From: Toxonevra muliebris
Lineage: Eukaryota; Arthropoda; Insecta; Diptera; Pallopteridae
Assembly: GCA_963691655.1 (NCBI GenBank)
Contig: OY829330.1
Span: 20,301,224-20,365,223, forward strand
DNA: 64,000 bases
Direction of reading: 5' to 3'
Shown here: one piece after another, positions 32,816-44,456 of the stretch
Layout: every line of letters begins with the position of its first letter
Numbering within the stretch: the stretch's first letter is position 1
Position numbers and translations under genes: made by a program
Notes under the pieces: generated by a model
What the model was told of the DNA's origin: nothing
What the model saw: only the letters and a program-made list of their open reading frames with translations
Databases searched by the model: none

Positions 32816-34690
32816 CTAAGGATATTACTATTTTTCTTTTTTGTACTTTGGGCCACTAAACTCGAAAATGGCATCAAAACATTTTTTTATGGATAGGTTT
32901 TTGAGATATCATTTTTTGAAATTTTTTTTTGTTTTTTCCGAAGGTAGTTTTTGACTGTTTTGACCATATCTCGAGAAGACAACAACCATTATGATTGTAA
33001 AAGGTATCAAATGAAAGATAACTAATTTACCAATAAATAATTCTCACATCATTTTCCAATCCACCTAGTAGTTTAAGTGCAATTGGTCAAAATATGAAAC
33101 AAAAAAAGTTTTTTTGGACAAAAATTTAAATCGAAAACTCACTTAAAAAATAATAAAGACTGGAAAACGTAAAAATATGCCCTATTTTTTATTTTTTACA
33201 TAAAGTTTGTACTTTTACGTAGAGAACCTGGTATTTATGAACTAATTCTATGGATAAATACCGAAGCTATGACCAATTATGTACGAAGACCAAAATTCAA
33301 CTTTTTCTCTATACTTGTATTTTTCCTCATTTATTACTTATATTATTGTTTTGATCTGTCTCTCCTTATAGTAGGATATATAAGAGTATATATGGTAATT
33401 ATGTTTTCGCAATTGAAACGCTTTTTATTGAAAAAGTTATAAAAATGTTTATTAATTTAGCGGACATAAATATATATATGGGACATTCTCTGTCAACGGG
33501 AGGCCCCCCTGTCTAAAATTGGTTCAGGTATTTCAGGGCATGTTTTAGCTCAAATGAAAGCTTATTATGTCGAATGCAATAAGGCGAATCAATATTGCGG
33601 CTGCAAGTCTACCACCTCACCTTGAAAAAATAGTTTTATCAAGCGTACGATTACCCAAGCCTCATCATAAAACAACGGGAAAAGCCTATTTTTGTGTAAT
33701 TTCAATTGATGAACATGAACCTAACATTATTTTTCACGGGAAATGTTACATGTCGTCCCTAACCTCAAAAAATGAAAAATCCCAAAACAGTTTTTCGTGT
33801 CTCACGTGTCATCAGAAAACTTCCCAAAAAGCTTATTTTTCATTCCTTAATTTGGCGGTAACATACTTTTAGCGTTACCCAGAAACAGCGACATGAACTT
33901 AGTAAGTCTCTGTTTCCTTTGCGGTGCTTAATTAGAGTGGGAAGTTTTCTGATGACTTGGGACACGTGAGACATTAAAAACTGTTTTTGGGACTTTTCAT
34001 TCATTCAGTAGGGACAACACGTAACATTTCCCGTGAAAAATAATATTGAATTCACATTCAGCGAAAAAAAAATATACGAAAAAGGCTTTATCTTTTTTTT
34101 ATGATGACTTGGGTAAACGTACGCTTGATAAAACTATTATTTTAAGGTGAGTTGGTAGACTTACAGGCCTTGTTGCATTCGAAACTTTCATTTGAGCCCA
34201 AACATGCCCTGAAATACCTTAACCAATTTTAGACAGGGGGGGCCTCCCGTTGACAGAGAATGTCCCATATATATATTTATGTCCGCTAAATTAATAAACA
34301 TTTTAATAAGAAATAGGGCATATTTTTACGTTTTCCAGTCTTTATTATTTTTTAAGTGAGTTTTCGATTTAAATTTTTTTCCAAAAAAACGTTTTTTGTT
34401 TCATATTTTGACCAATTGCACTTAAACTACTAGGTGGATTGGAAAATGCTGTGAAAATTATTTATTGGTAAATTAGTTATCTTTCATTTGATACCTTTTA
34501 CAATCATAATGGTTGTTGTCTTCTCGAGATATGGTCAAAACAGTCAAACTACCTTCGGAAAAAACAAAAAAAAATTTCAAAAAATTATATCTCGAAAACC
34601 TATCCATAAAAAAATGTTTTGATGCCATTTTCGAGTTTAGTGAAACAAAGTACAAAAAGGTAAAATAGTAGCATCCTTAGCACAGAAATT
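32804..34690. mobile_element. Long palindromic (foldback-like) element, about 1.9 kb
   Basis: The sequence from about 32816 to 33826 is matched in reverse complement by about 33940-34678, with a spacer near 113 bp. Outer ends include GTGCTAAGGAT on the left and ATCCTTAGCAC on the right, with a further shared ACACTAGT just outside. The left arm holds about 230 bp (33195-33425) absent from the right. Arms are similar but clearly diverged. The 101-codon frame at 33567-33872 lies in an arm and has no known domain. I suggest a non-autonomous DNA element; the family is unknown. Confidence 0.75.
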
Positions 34691-35154
34691 TTTTTTAAAT
34701 TTGTATACTAGTGTTATTTGCGTTGTGTTATCTTCTTCTTTTAAAGACGAGCAAATACTCTCTAGTTCTTTTATTTTAATAAACATTCATCTGGCGTCTA
34801 TTAACTTAAGCTGCGTAATTTTCGAACAGTGTGGTAGAACGCTATTGGCCCAGTATTGTGCCAGAGCAGAACAGCTGATGTTGATTAACTACGCAAATTG
34901 TACTTTGAGTGCTGACAGCATTTTCTTAGTCTCTTTACCATAGTTTCAATGCTATCAGATGTAGACTCAAAAACGCACTAAACACTGCTCCCAAGAAAAT
35001 TAAAAATTATTACAAATTTGTTTGTATTCCATGTTTTAACAATAGAGATTTTTGTGTGATAAAACTTAAATTGTATTTGTTTTCCATGATAAACACATTT
35101 TCCTCTGGCATGAAACGTGTAAAAATAAAAACAATACAAATTTTATATGGGCCC
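34691..35154. other. Unassigned AT-rich sequence
   Basis: A minus-strand frame near 34700-34790 (KELESICSSLKEED) faintly resembles the coiled-coil N-terminus of Jockey ORF1 and might be the 5' end of J1. This is too weak to call. Nothing else is recognised. Confidence 0.3.
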
Positions 35155-35345
35155 AGGCCATCTCGGTGGCCTGATGAATGAGTGCTTGGCTGGAGTTCCA
35201 GCTGCCTCAGGTTCGATTCCCAAATGGGGTTAAATTCTTAAAAAATATCCAAATTGTTTGTTCTAATAAAATGGATCACTTTGGTGATTTAGTTCTTAAA
35301 TGCTTGACTCAGTTGTGCTTGCAGTTCAACGGGTTCGATTCTCAA
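35155..35345 (+). mobile_element. Dimeric tRNA-like repeat (candidate SINE head)
   Basis: Two tRNA-like modules follow each other. The first has an A-box-like TGGCCTGATGAATGAGTG and the exact B box GGTTCGATTCC near 35212. The second has a weaker A-box region (TGGTGATTTAGTTC) and GGTTCGATTCTC near 35331. Neither forms an obviously complete tRNA cloverleaf with matching acceptor stem. It is unlike the SINE at 30.1 and 40.5 kb. No tail or target duplication was found. Confidence 0.5.
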
Positions 35346-35885
35346 AAAACGAAATAAAATTATAGGTTTCGGGTCGATATAAAGAAAATCCCGATGGGAA
35401 AGAGAAAATCTGAATACAAGGTACGAATTAGCGACCTTGTATTATTCTTAAAATTCTATTCATTCTCGACCCATTATAAACCAATCCAAAACTGAATAAA
35501 TGTTTCCTATTGTTAATATTTTCCACGATCCTTTACCTTGGAAATAAATTATGAAATGATTTACTACAAGAACAAGTTTTCCCCAAAATCCGTAACGTTC
35601 CATACCTTCGAAATTATTAGACATCGAAATAAAGTTTATAAATAAGGAAAAAAAATACCTACGTACGTAACGCTCCAGCCTGCGATTTGGTTCATATTTT
35701 ATATTTCATCCTTTCCAGAAAAATATAGTGAAACAAAATTTGTTTGTACAGTTAAAGATGTCACTAATAACATATAAAAAAAAATTGAAATTATTGTATT
35801 TTATTTTGTTATAATCAAAAATTCCCGAAATAACCTCATACATCCTACAGAAAAGTATTCATTCAGAAAAAACAAAAACATATAC
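35346..35885. other. AT-rich unassigned sequence
   Basis: No coding motif, repeat partner or RNA gene is visible here. Confidence 0.4.
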
Positions 35886-36790
35886 ACATCTGATCAAAAT
35901 AATAGTTACACATTAGAATTCTAACAAAACAGAAAACTATTTTTATTCAACATTTTCCAAACAAAACAAACGCACATTATTTCTTTGATTTTATTCATAT
36001 AAAAAAAATAAATTTTTTAATAAATAGTGTAAAGTACAAAAGTTGAGATCGATAAATATTTATTTCGCCTATATCAACCTGCTCATAAAAATAGGTACAC
36101 TTATGCTTTATAGAAAAGTACAAAAAAATTAACAACGGTAAGAATAGTTTTCCATACATTTTTAATTATTTATCTAATAACCTGTATATCCACCCCCATA
36201 TTGGAATACTTTCACGATTCTTTTCGGCATGCTATTGATTGAAGTCTGACAGGATTGCTTGAGTATATCGTACCACATTTTTTGAACAAATTGTCACAAC
36301 TTCTCCTTGTTTTGAAAAAGTTTGCTTGGACAATCTCTTTTTTAACTCTCCCCATAGGTTTTCTATCGGTTTCAAGTGCGGGGACTCAACAACTAATCGA
36401 CTTAATGGTCCTCAAAGTGTTTTTTTTCTTGAGGTATGCTTTGGGTCGTTATCTTTCTAATAGACTCAATGCAAATGCATGTTTTTCTCCGAATAGGGTA
36501 GCATCACATTTTCGGCGACATTGTATTCGGCGACAGTTATTTTATTTGTTGTCAGGTATATAGGACATATACATGAAATATAAAACCCCACACCGTAATA
36601 CTTCTACCTCCATGCTTCATTTTTGTTAAACATGAAACATCTTTGCCTTCGGGGCGTCGAACAATCCTTTTTTCATCGCTTCCAAAGAGATTTACCTTAG
36701 ATTCGTCGCTCCATAAAATATTTCTTAATTTTTTCTTGCTTTTAGTTCCCTACCAAATTTCGTGGTCCTTTTTTAAAATTTAGCCTCATA
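35886..36790 (-). pseudogene. Tc1-like transposase relic
   Basis: Frames on the minus strand give FWSDESKVNLFGSD near 36700 (the first catalytic aspartate region of Tc1 transposases) and KMKHGGRSIT. Further on come DPKHTS-like residues near 36450 (second catalytic block), then PHLKPIENLWGELKKRLSKQ near 36350 (third block, with E in IENLW) and SMPKRIVKV at the end near 36200. Several stops and frameshifts separate them. The sequence GATCAAAATAATAG near 35892 resembles the inner part of Tc1-type terminal repeats, so it may be one end. The N-terminal DNA-binding domain and the other end were not found. Confidence 0.78.
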
Positions 36791-37206
36791 TGCAATATGA
36801 GTTTATCCGTGAAGGTTAAAGGAATATCTAACGTTTAAAAAGCAATCGGGTCATGGGGCAGCGGGGGCAGATGTTTCTTACTCTAACAAAGTTAAAAAAA
36901 TCAAATAACCAGGGTTTACTTAAGACATATTTTCAGGAACTAAAAACGAAAAAACACAGAGCTTATATTCATGTTTTATACTAAATACATCAGAAACTGA
37001 CATTAACTCTAAAATACAATGAAAAACAAATTTTCGAAAATGTACGAAAGTCAATACTTAGCCACATAGGACGAGCAAAATTGTTCATATTCTTAGTAGA
37101 AGTATTTTCAATAAATGAAAACTATTTTTTCCTGATCCGCCGAAATGAGTTTTGTCCAGCTAGGAATATTACAGAAAACATAGGGACTTGCAAATATATA
37201 TGTGAC
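36791..37206. other. Unassigned AT-rich sequence
   Basis: No gene or named repeat is seen. The last eight bases are the left target duplication of the next hAT. Confidence 0.4.
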
Positions 37207-38650
37207 TAGTGATGAAGATACAAGTAAATAAATACGAGTAAAAACTCGATACTTTTCATTCGATTTAAGTACTTTTGTTTACTCGATATTAAGATCGGTA
37301 TTTAAGATTGTGAGTCGTATTGCAATATTTTACAGCAATTATATTTCAAAATGATATTGCAATATTTTCATATCAAAATATTGGTTCTGCAGAATTATTT
37401 ATACTCATATTGCAATATTCCAATGAAAATGGACTGCAATAGTCCAGTGTTGAACCTTTAGAAAATATTGTCGCCCACAAGGCCGTATTTAGGGGGAGGT
37501 TTTGGGGGTTCTGACCCCCCTTCCCCCCCCCCCCCGAAATCTGAATACTTTATTCTAATTTTAGAGATTAATTGCCAATGGATGGAAAAAAAGTCAAAAT
37601 AAAATCTATTTAAAGATATTTTTTACTTCCATCGGTTTTTTTTTTTTTAAAGTCATATATAAAAAAAATAAATTTGAAATCTTAGTTATACTGTGCGATC
37701 AAATCCGATTTGTTTTCATCGACATGAGGTTTGACTACGGATTCAAAAAGAGAAGGTGATGGTGAGCAATCCTGCATTCATAGTTTTTCTAGGTCAGTAA
37801 CTGTTTTTGATTTAAAGCTTCGTCCTGAATCAGTTTGAAAAGATGAAAAATTAATAAAAATAGAAAAAATTATCGGATCCTTGTAAAATTAGACTTGCTT
37901 AAACCCCATTTTTTTCTAAAACGTGACGTGATGGGAAGTTTTTGACCTCTGATTCGTGTTCTACGTGAAAAATTCTTTCGCAAAAACTCCATCTTATTAG
38001 CAAAACCCATGCAGTTTAGGAGGCAATCTCAAAATATAATTAATTTTTTAACGCATTATTGGTCAGAGCACCACGGGTCCATCAAATGTATCATCGATTT
38101 AATTTATTGTATTTAAAAATCAGTTTGATAAAAATTATTTATGAATATTTTCTTCGAATAAAAACCTCCCCCCCCCGAAAAAAATTTCTGGCTACGGCCC
38201 TCGTCGCCCATGTATGTAGAATATACCTAATGTATATTGAAACCTTTTCATTCAAATAAAATATTGTTTACAAGCTAATATCTGTTGATTAGTTTTCTTG
38301 CTATTATAAATTTTCTAGTGATTTGTATTTAAAGATAATAAATATCATATAAGTTAACACTACTCAAAAAAAATTTTAGTTTTTTGCGCCAGGCACTTCA
38401 TACGTATTTTCTATGCATTTCGAATGTTTTAAGTAGAAATACTCAGTACGCCATCGTGATCAGAGAAATGATGTATAAGGTTGCTGACGCCAATTTCGTG
38501 TTGAGTAGTGCAATTTGTCTATTTAAACGAGCATTCGATATAAGTAAAAATTCGATAATTTTTCCGATATTTTCGGTGGCATCGACACTTTTATAATATA
38601 TAAATAATGAGTAAAAGTATCGATATCTTGTGGGTATCGAATCAACACTA
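37207..38650. mobile_element. hAT-2: non-autonomous hAT, copy 1
   Basis: It starts TAGTGATGAAGATAC and ends GTATCGAATCAACACTA, an imperfect terminal inverted repeat. Flanking octamers are TATGTGAC (37199-37206) and CATGTGAC (38651-38658), seven of eight matching, as expected for hAT. It has no coding capacity and is rich in TCGATAC and ATATTGCAATAT phrases. It is interrupted by hAT-3. A related copy lies at 61206-62003. Confidence 0.8.
37478..38202. mobile_element. hAT-3: 725-bp non-autonomous hAT nested in hAT-2
   Basis: The ends are CAAGGCCGTATTTAGGG and, inverted, GAGGGCCGTAGCCAG. A perfect 8-bp duplication GTCGCCCA flanks it (37470-37477 and 38203-38210). Poly-C tracts lie just inside both ends (near 37525 and 38168). 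It encodes nothing recognisable. The second copy of the host element at 61.2-62 kb lacks it, which shows it arrived later. Confidence 0.85.
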
Positions 38651-38889
38651 CATGTGACATTAAAACTTAAAACTAGGGAAGACAAATTTTAGTTTTATCA
38701 CAGAAAATTTTTTTTATAATTTATTTAAATGCAAAACATCAAACCTTAAACATTTAATTATCACATTTTGATAGATGGCTCAAAAGTATATTTTTAAACT
38801 GCATTGCGTTGCTAATTTGACGTATTGTATGGATATAAAATTGTCACTCTGAAGTTAAACATGCGTATTTTAGGGGAATTACAATATTA

Positions 38890-40190
38890 CCACGATTTGA
38901 GAGCAAGATTGTTAGCCTTCCATATAAATACTTGGGTTCTTTGGTAAATATAATTTTATGCAAAAAGATTAATGATCTGTAGTTTAATAGACAATGAAAA
39001 TTGAGGTTAAAGAGTTGTTTTGAAAATGTTTAAACATGGTCAAATCTTCTTAAGCCATATACATATCGAGTAATGTTGTATTAAAGGGCATATAGTTTGC
39101 GTTTTATGACAAAGTCACAGTTGGCGAAAATTTCACATCCATATATTAAAGTTCGTTTAAGGCAAGTCTTGACTAACAATAGCCTAATTTTTTATGAAGT
39201 AAAATTTTGCGTGGTCCTCAAGGAGCGGAGCATACCATATATATTTTACCAATAGCTATATTGATGTTATTTGTCCAGGTCAACGTACTATTAAAAGTAA
39301 CTGCCAGATTTTTTGCTGTATTGACGTCTTCAACAAATGAGTGGTTAAGAGTTATTTTTTGTGTAATCAGAATTGCTTTTGCGAATTATTAAACATTTAG
39401 ATTTTTTCGGGTTAAAGCACAATCGATTACTCGATGCCCAGTAATTTATTCTTTTCAGGTTTTTATTTAGATTCAGAATATAGTTATCTAACAACTCAGG
39501 TTTACAACACGTATACAATTGGACATCATCAGCACACGTTTGAACATTACAATTAACCACACGAGGAAAGTCATTGATATATAACGAGAAAAGCCAAGGC
39601 CCCAGAATTGACCCTTGGGACCAAAAGAAAGTCTGAAGTTAAATTTTTTAGACTTACAGCTTGTAGTCTTCCAGTGATGGAAAACTTCAAAAAAGAAGCT
39701 GCTGTAGTAGAGAAATTAAGTTGTCTAGATAGTTTAGAGCAAAGAATGGAATGATCCAATGAATGGAATGCTTTAGAGTGATCTAGTAAGTCCAGGAGTG
39801 CCAACTGATTAAAGTCAAGATACCTTCGTATTTCTTCCGTCACATCGATTAGCGCAGTAAGGTAATTGTGTTTAGGCCTGAGCCCCGATTGCCTTTCAGA
39901 TAAGAGATTATTGTCAAGAAGTTATTTAGATATTTGTTTGTGCATTAATGATTCAAAAGAACTTTTGAAAGAAAAGTTATAGTAGAATAGCCATAGGACG
40001 AAATTCTTGACATGTTTTTGGAATTGGAAGAATTTTACCAATTTTCCAGTGAGCACGAAAAGGAAAAGACTTCATGATTATTGTAAAAGATGAGTAATAA
40101 AGGGCAGTATTTTAGGTATCAAGGCTTTTGAAAACACCGAATGCATTTGATCAAATCCTATTGCATTTTATTTAGCAGACACGAAACTTT
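38890..40190 (-). pseudogene. CR1-like LINE reverse transcriptase, degenerate
   Basis: Across frames the minus strand reads RQSGLRPKHN, then LLDHSKAFHSLDHSI (a catalytic aspartate region), QGSILGPWLFSLYINDFPR and CADDVQLYTC (normally YADD). It continues with ASSNRLCFNPKKSKCLI, NLAVTFNSTLTWTNNI, SLRTTQ and LIYGCEIF. The DVQLY form and the NDFP phrase fit CR1-group LINEs. Frameshifts occur near 39610 and elsewhere. Endonuclease, ORF1 and 3' end were not found. Confidence 0.78.
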
Positions 40191-40488
40191 GGAAGACATA
40201 ACATAACATTGTTTAATTAACTGTCATTTCTGTTTACTACCAATGGCTAAACAAAATTTGTTTTCATAAAAATTGGACTTAGCGCACTTTACTGTCTTGA
40301 TAACTGCTTTTTTTTAATTTTGAAATATATTAAATTCAGGGGTTCTATAACGTTTCTACCTAGGGAAGCCAGATTTTTAAACACAGCACAAAATTTTAAC
40401 TTTCTATGATCGACTTTAAATTGCCAAACTTGATCGAAAATCGACATTTACTTTCGACTTTTAGTGTAAAATTTTTTCAAAACTCACA

Positions 40489-40798
40489 ACGACCTCGATA
40501 GCCTATTGGATAGTGCACTAGACTTTCATCTGGGAGGTTCGGGTTCGATTCCCGTCTTCGTCTGGTGGTTAATTTTTATTACTTTCTTATATTCACTATC
40601 AATATGAAGTGTATGAAAATTATAAGATAGTGTACAAGTACACACATTGGTTGGTAATGGCAAAACCACCAAGCCGATAAAAAATTGCCACACCGCCATT
40701 CGGAATCGGCGTTAAACTGTAGGTCCAACTATGTGGTATCACAATGGGCCGTTCAGGCCTAAGTGTGTCTCTCGACAGCCACTCCAACCTAACCTAAC
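40489..40798 (+). mobile_element. tRNA-derived SINE, copy 2
   Basis: It is nearly identical to the reverse complement of copy 1. The A-box-like element has one change (TAGCCTATTGGATAG), the B box GGTTCGATTCC is intact, and the tail ends CCAACCTAACCTAACA. A clear target duplication was not found. Opposite orientations of the two copies make them inverted repeats 10 kb apart. Confidence 0.87.
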
Positions 40799-41808
40799 AT
40801 TTATTTGAAATTTTACAAAATTTTGCCAACTGTGGATTTGTAGTACATGCATGTGCCGCTTTATGTACTAGTAATTTTTGACATTTTATTTTAACATAGT
40901 TCTAAAATAGTCTCCCTATTTAGCCTACTGTGTGTTATTATACTTCACATATCCATAGGCTATCTCATGGTAGGAGAATTAAGAAGGTAGATGCATTTTG
41001 ACAAGTAAGAGGAATTTTAGCAATTGGGAAATCATTTGTTGTGATACTATTCTTTTTACAACAGCGTTGTATTTTCATGGTTCAATTTTTAAGTGAGACT
41101 TTATAGGAAAATAATTTGCATAGTATTGCATGCACATAGGGAGAATTAGTTTCTGCTTTTTATATTATTTAATAACTCTTAACATGTTCAAGGTATTTGC
41201 TAATAAAGAAAACAAATAAAATAACATTAATTATATTTGTTATTGTAAATAAAATTTATAATTTAGTACTAAGTAATAAATGTAGTATTTAATAATAGTT
41301 AATAGTAGTGTATAATTCGGAGATGAATTATATTAGAATTAGTTATATTGAAATGAGAACACTTTGGAAATTCGGTTTTAAATTATAAATTGTTTATTAG
41401 GATGGAAATAGAAAATTTAAATTATACAAAAATAGAAAATTATGGAAGATAGCGACCGGCACTTGATAGATATTCATAAGAATAGAAAATATAATATAGA
41501 AAAGGATAGAACGGGAGAATTGAGTAGGAAGAGAAACTGAGAATAGAAATAGAAAAAAGAGTGTTGGGAAAGGGTCCACACATAGAAAGAAATAGAATAG
41601 AAATTAAGAAGTAGTGGCTTAAACAAGTAGATTATTACTATTAACTCTCTTTTTTGAACCCATTTAAAAAAATACACCTCTAAAATGTTCCTCTTACTTG
41701 TCAAAAATTCAAAAGGGCTACTGTTTGAAAAAATGCATCTACCTCTAAATACTTCTACCATGGGCTATCCCATTCACTCGCACAAAATTCACATACGAAG
41801 ACGAATAA
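40799..41808. other. AT-rich unassigned sequence
   Basis: The stretch is A/T- and purine-rich (for example repeated ATAGAAA near 41400-41600). Minus-strand open frames here are Phe/Leu/Ser-rich low complexity. No gene is supported. Confidence 0.4.
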
Positions 41809-42201
41809 TCAGGCATGTTCCAGAATTCACTTTCGAGTGAAAGTGAATTGAAATCACATCAATTTCACTGTTTGGTGTTCTAGAATTCACTTTCACTTTT
41901 CTTACTCGTTGTTAAAAGTGAATTTCGAACGAATTCGCATGTTCTAGAAACCGAATTCACCAAAAAAAAGTGATTTGAATTTACTTTAGCAGCAACAAGT
42001 GAAATAGACCAGTCGGAGCAAAAATGTAAGTAAATTTAATAAAAAATTAATCAAGTAAAAAAAATATGAATGAAAATAAAAATTTCAAGGCGAAAGCATA
42101 AGAATTCCTTTCAGGATGCCTTATTCCTCAAGTTTATGAAGAAGCATTGTAGTATTCTTAAATGAATTTCTCGTACATCTATGCTCTTTGCTGTCTGTAT
42201 A

Positions 42202-42301
42202 TCGAATGAATTTTTATTTCTATCCTAGTTCTGACAAAACAATAAATAACATTACATTGATAGTTCTGACAATAATAATAATAATCGATATCGATACTAC
42301 A
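42202..42301 (-). repeat. 3' LTR of the gypsy element (100 bp)
   Basis: On the minus strand it begins TGTAGTATCGATATCG and ends ATTCATTCGA. It is preceded by a purine run (A-tract then GAAGAAAG, 42305-42325), a good polypurine tract for plus-strand priming. It appears identical to 46742-46841. Confidence 0.8.
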
Positions 42302-42351
42302 TACACTTTCTTCTTTTTTTTTTTTTTTTAAATGTTTACATTTTAAGGTTC

Positions 42352-43820
42352 TTAGATATCCAACACGAAATCTTCATACCGTTGAGGTTCTTTACGAGTC
42401 GTTTTCGATGGCGACTTAATTCTAGAAATCATCGGGTTGACGTTGGCCAATGGAAATGATGATGATGATCGGAAACCAAACAATTTATCTGTAGGTGCAC
42501 CTGATGCAGAACCTGTTGAAGAATCGCCTTCCGAGGTATTGAGTGGAAGCTTTTTTAAATGTGCAACATTTCGCTTGAACAACTTTTTGCTTTGGGTGCA
42601 TTCGATAGTGACTTCAGATCCATTTCGTTTCATCACTACATATTCGGTGGGATCAAAATTTGATTGCAATTTGTTTTCCTTAACCTGGCGTTTCGCGATC
42701 ACCCTGTCTCCTTTGTTAATTTCATTCGGCTTCGCTCCCCTCCGATTATCCCCGTATTCTCTCCCCTTCTCTTTTCTTTCAGTGTCTCGATCAGTAACTT
42801 CGTTGTCGATTTCAATGGGTTGATGTATGCTTGGCAGTTTATCTCGTATTTCGTGTCCGAACATCATCATTGCTGGTGATACACCGGTGACCATGTGTGC
42901 CGTTGATCTATATGCCATCAAATATTTCTGCAGTTCGACACGCCAATCATTTTTTATATTTTGACTGATCACAAGAGTTTTTAAGATGGACCGATTCTGA
43001 CGTTCCACTTCACCGTTTTGTTGCGGCCAGTACGGTATGGTGGTAATTACTTTATATTGTGAACCTCACAATACTGCTTGAATTCGTGGCTGATGAATTG
43101 GCGACCATTATCAACCGTTATTGACAATGGCAACCCAAATCGCGCAAACATTACCTCAACTCTTTTGATTATTTCAGCCGATTCCGTTTTTGTCATTATT
43201 TCCACTTCAACGAATCGGCTATAATAATCAACTACAACGAGCAGATTATGTCCAGATGGCAGTGGACCACACAGATCCATAGCCAAGTGTTGACATGGTT
43301 CCGAAGGCAGTTTTGTACGCTTCATCGGTTCTGGTTTCGATGGTGCGGCCACTAATATACATCCTCGGCACTGCTTCACAAATGCCTCAGTTTGCTGATC
43401 AATCTTTGGCCACCAAACTTTCGACCGCAATCGTTGTTTCATCTTTGACATGCCGGGATGCCCTTCATGCGCCAATCCCAAAATTTTTGAGCGAAATTTC
43501 TCGGGTATAACTATTTTTGTGCCACGCAACGGTATATTCCCGGAAAAACAGAGCTCAACCGCAAATGCTTTAAACGGTGTTGTAATTTCATTGTCCCATT
43601 TACTCGAATCAATAGCTTCTTTTACAGCACAAATTGTTGCATCCTTTATTGACTCTTCTTCAATTTCCTTTACTTTTAGTGCTTTGGGTTCTGCGTTTGA
43701 AACGATCCAATTAACGTAATGTTCTGCATGCTCATCAAATGGTGCTTCTTCTAACGATTCATTTAACAGCCTGGAAAAACGATCTGCTATGTTGGATTTG
43801 CCTGATTTGTAATTAACTTA
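42352..43820 (-). pseudogene. Gypsy integrase
   Basis: The integrase has an H-H-C-C zinc region (HEGHPGM ... CRGC), catalytic residues in AMDLCGPL and TVDNGRQF, and a glutamate in NGEVERQNR. A C-terminal region with basic patches ends at 42352. The frame is open from 43529 to 43047, then shifts by one base within the phrase after EVHNIK, and runs open again from 43008 to 42352. The linker between RNase H and integrase is readable upstream of 43529. It would insert the cDNA into chromosomes. As written it is broken. Confidence 0.85.
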
Positions 43821-44456
43821 TTATTTATAGGATTGTAATCGTAGCACCCAACTTTCGATACGCGCGCAAGGTCTTGACCTTGGGCCAAAAATAATCTCCA
43901 ATGGTTTATGGTCGAAAATCAATTCAAACTCGCATCCGAAAATGTAATAATGAAACCGTTCCACGGCCCATACAAGTGCCAAAGCTTCCTTTTCTGTTTG
44001 AGCGTATCTCCTTTCAATGCTAGACAAGCTTTTGCTCGCGTAAATAATGATTCTGCTCTCGTTGTTTTTATCAAATTGAATTAAAACAGCACCCAGGCCA
44101 ACAGGGCTTGCATCGGTAATAACACGAGTCCGATCAGCTACATCGTAATAACCTAGCACATTGTTGCTGGTTAATTGCCGCTTTAATTCCTCAAACGCTG
44201 CCTCTTGTTCTTTGTTCCATACGAATCGTACATCTTTTCGAGTTAGCTGGCGTAATGGGTAATCAATTGAAGCCAAGTTAGGAATAAATTTCCCAACAAA
44301 ATTTACGAGTCCCAAAAAACTACGTACTTCTTCTACCGAGTTTGGTTTGCGGAAACATTTCACCGCTTTTACTTCGTCAAATGATGGCCGTAAGCCGTCA
44401 GCAGATAGTCTATGCCCTAAGAAATCAACTTCAGCAACACCAAAAATACACTTTTT
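43821..44456 (-). pseudogene. Gypsy RNase H and connection
   Basis: After the in-frame TGA at 44457 the frame continues through EVDFLGH and FLGLVNFVGKFIP to the RNase H signatures TDASPVGLGAVL, RRYAQTEKEALAL (glutamate) and FDHKPLE. Two consecutive TAA codons at about 43818-43823 follow LRLQSYK. The domain itself looks complete, with catalytic residues in place. Confidence 0.83.

Noticed and set aside
33567..33872. 101-codon plus-strand frame
   Set aside because: It lies in one arm of the 1.9-kb palindrome, has no recognisable domain, and is not preserved in the other arm.
34700..34790. Possible 5' continuation of Jockey J1 ORF1 beyond the palindrome
   Set aside because: Only a weak coiled-coil-like resemblance over about 20 residues; not enough to assign.
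41397..41761. Minus-strand frames rich in Phe, Leu and Ser
   Set aside because: These are low-complexity translation of a purine-rich AT stretch, with no motif.
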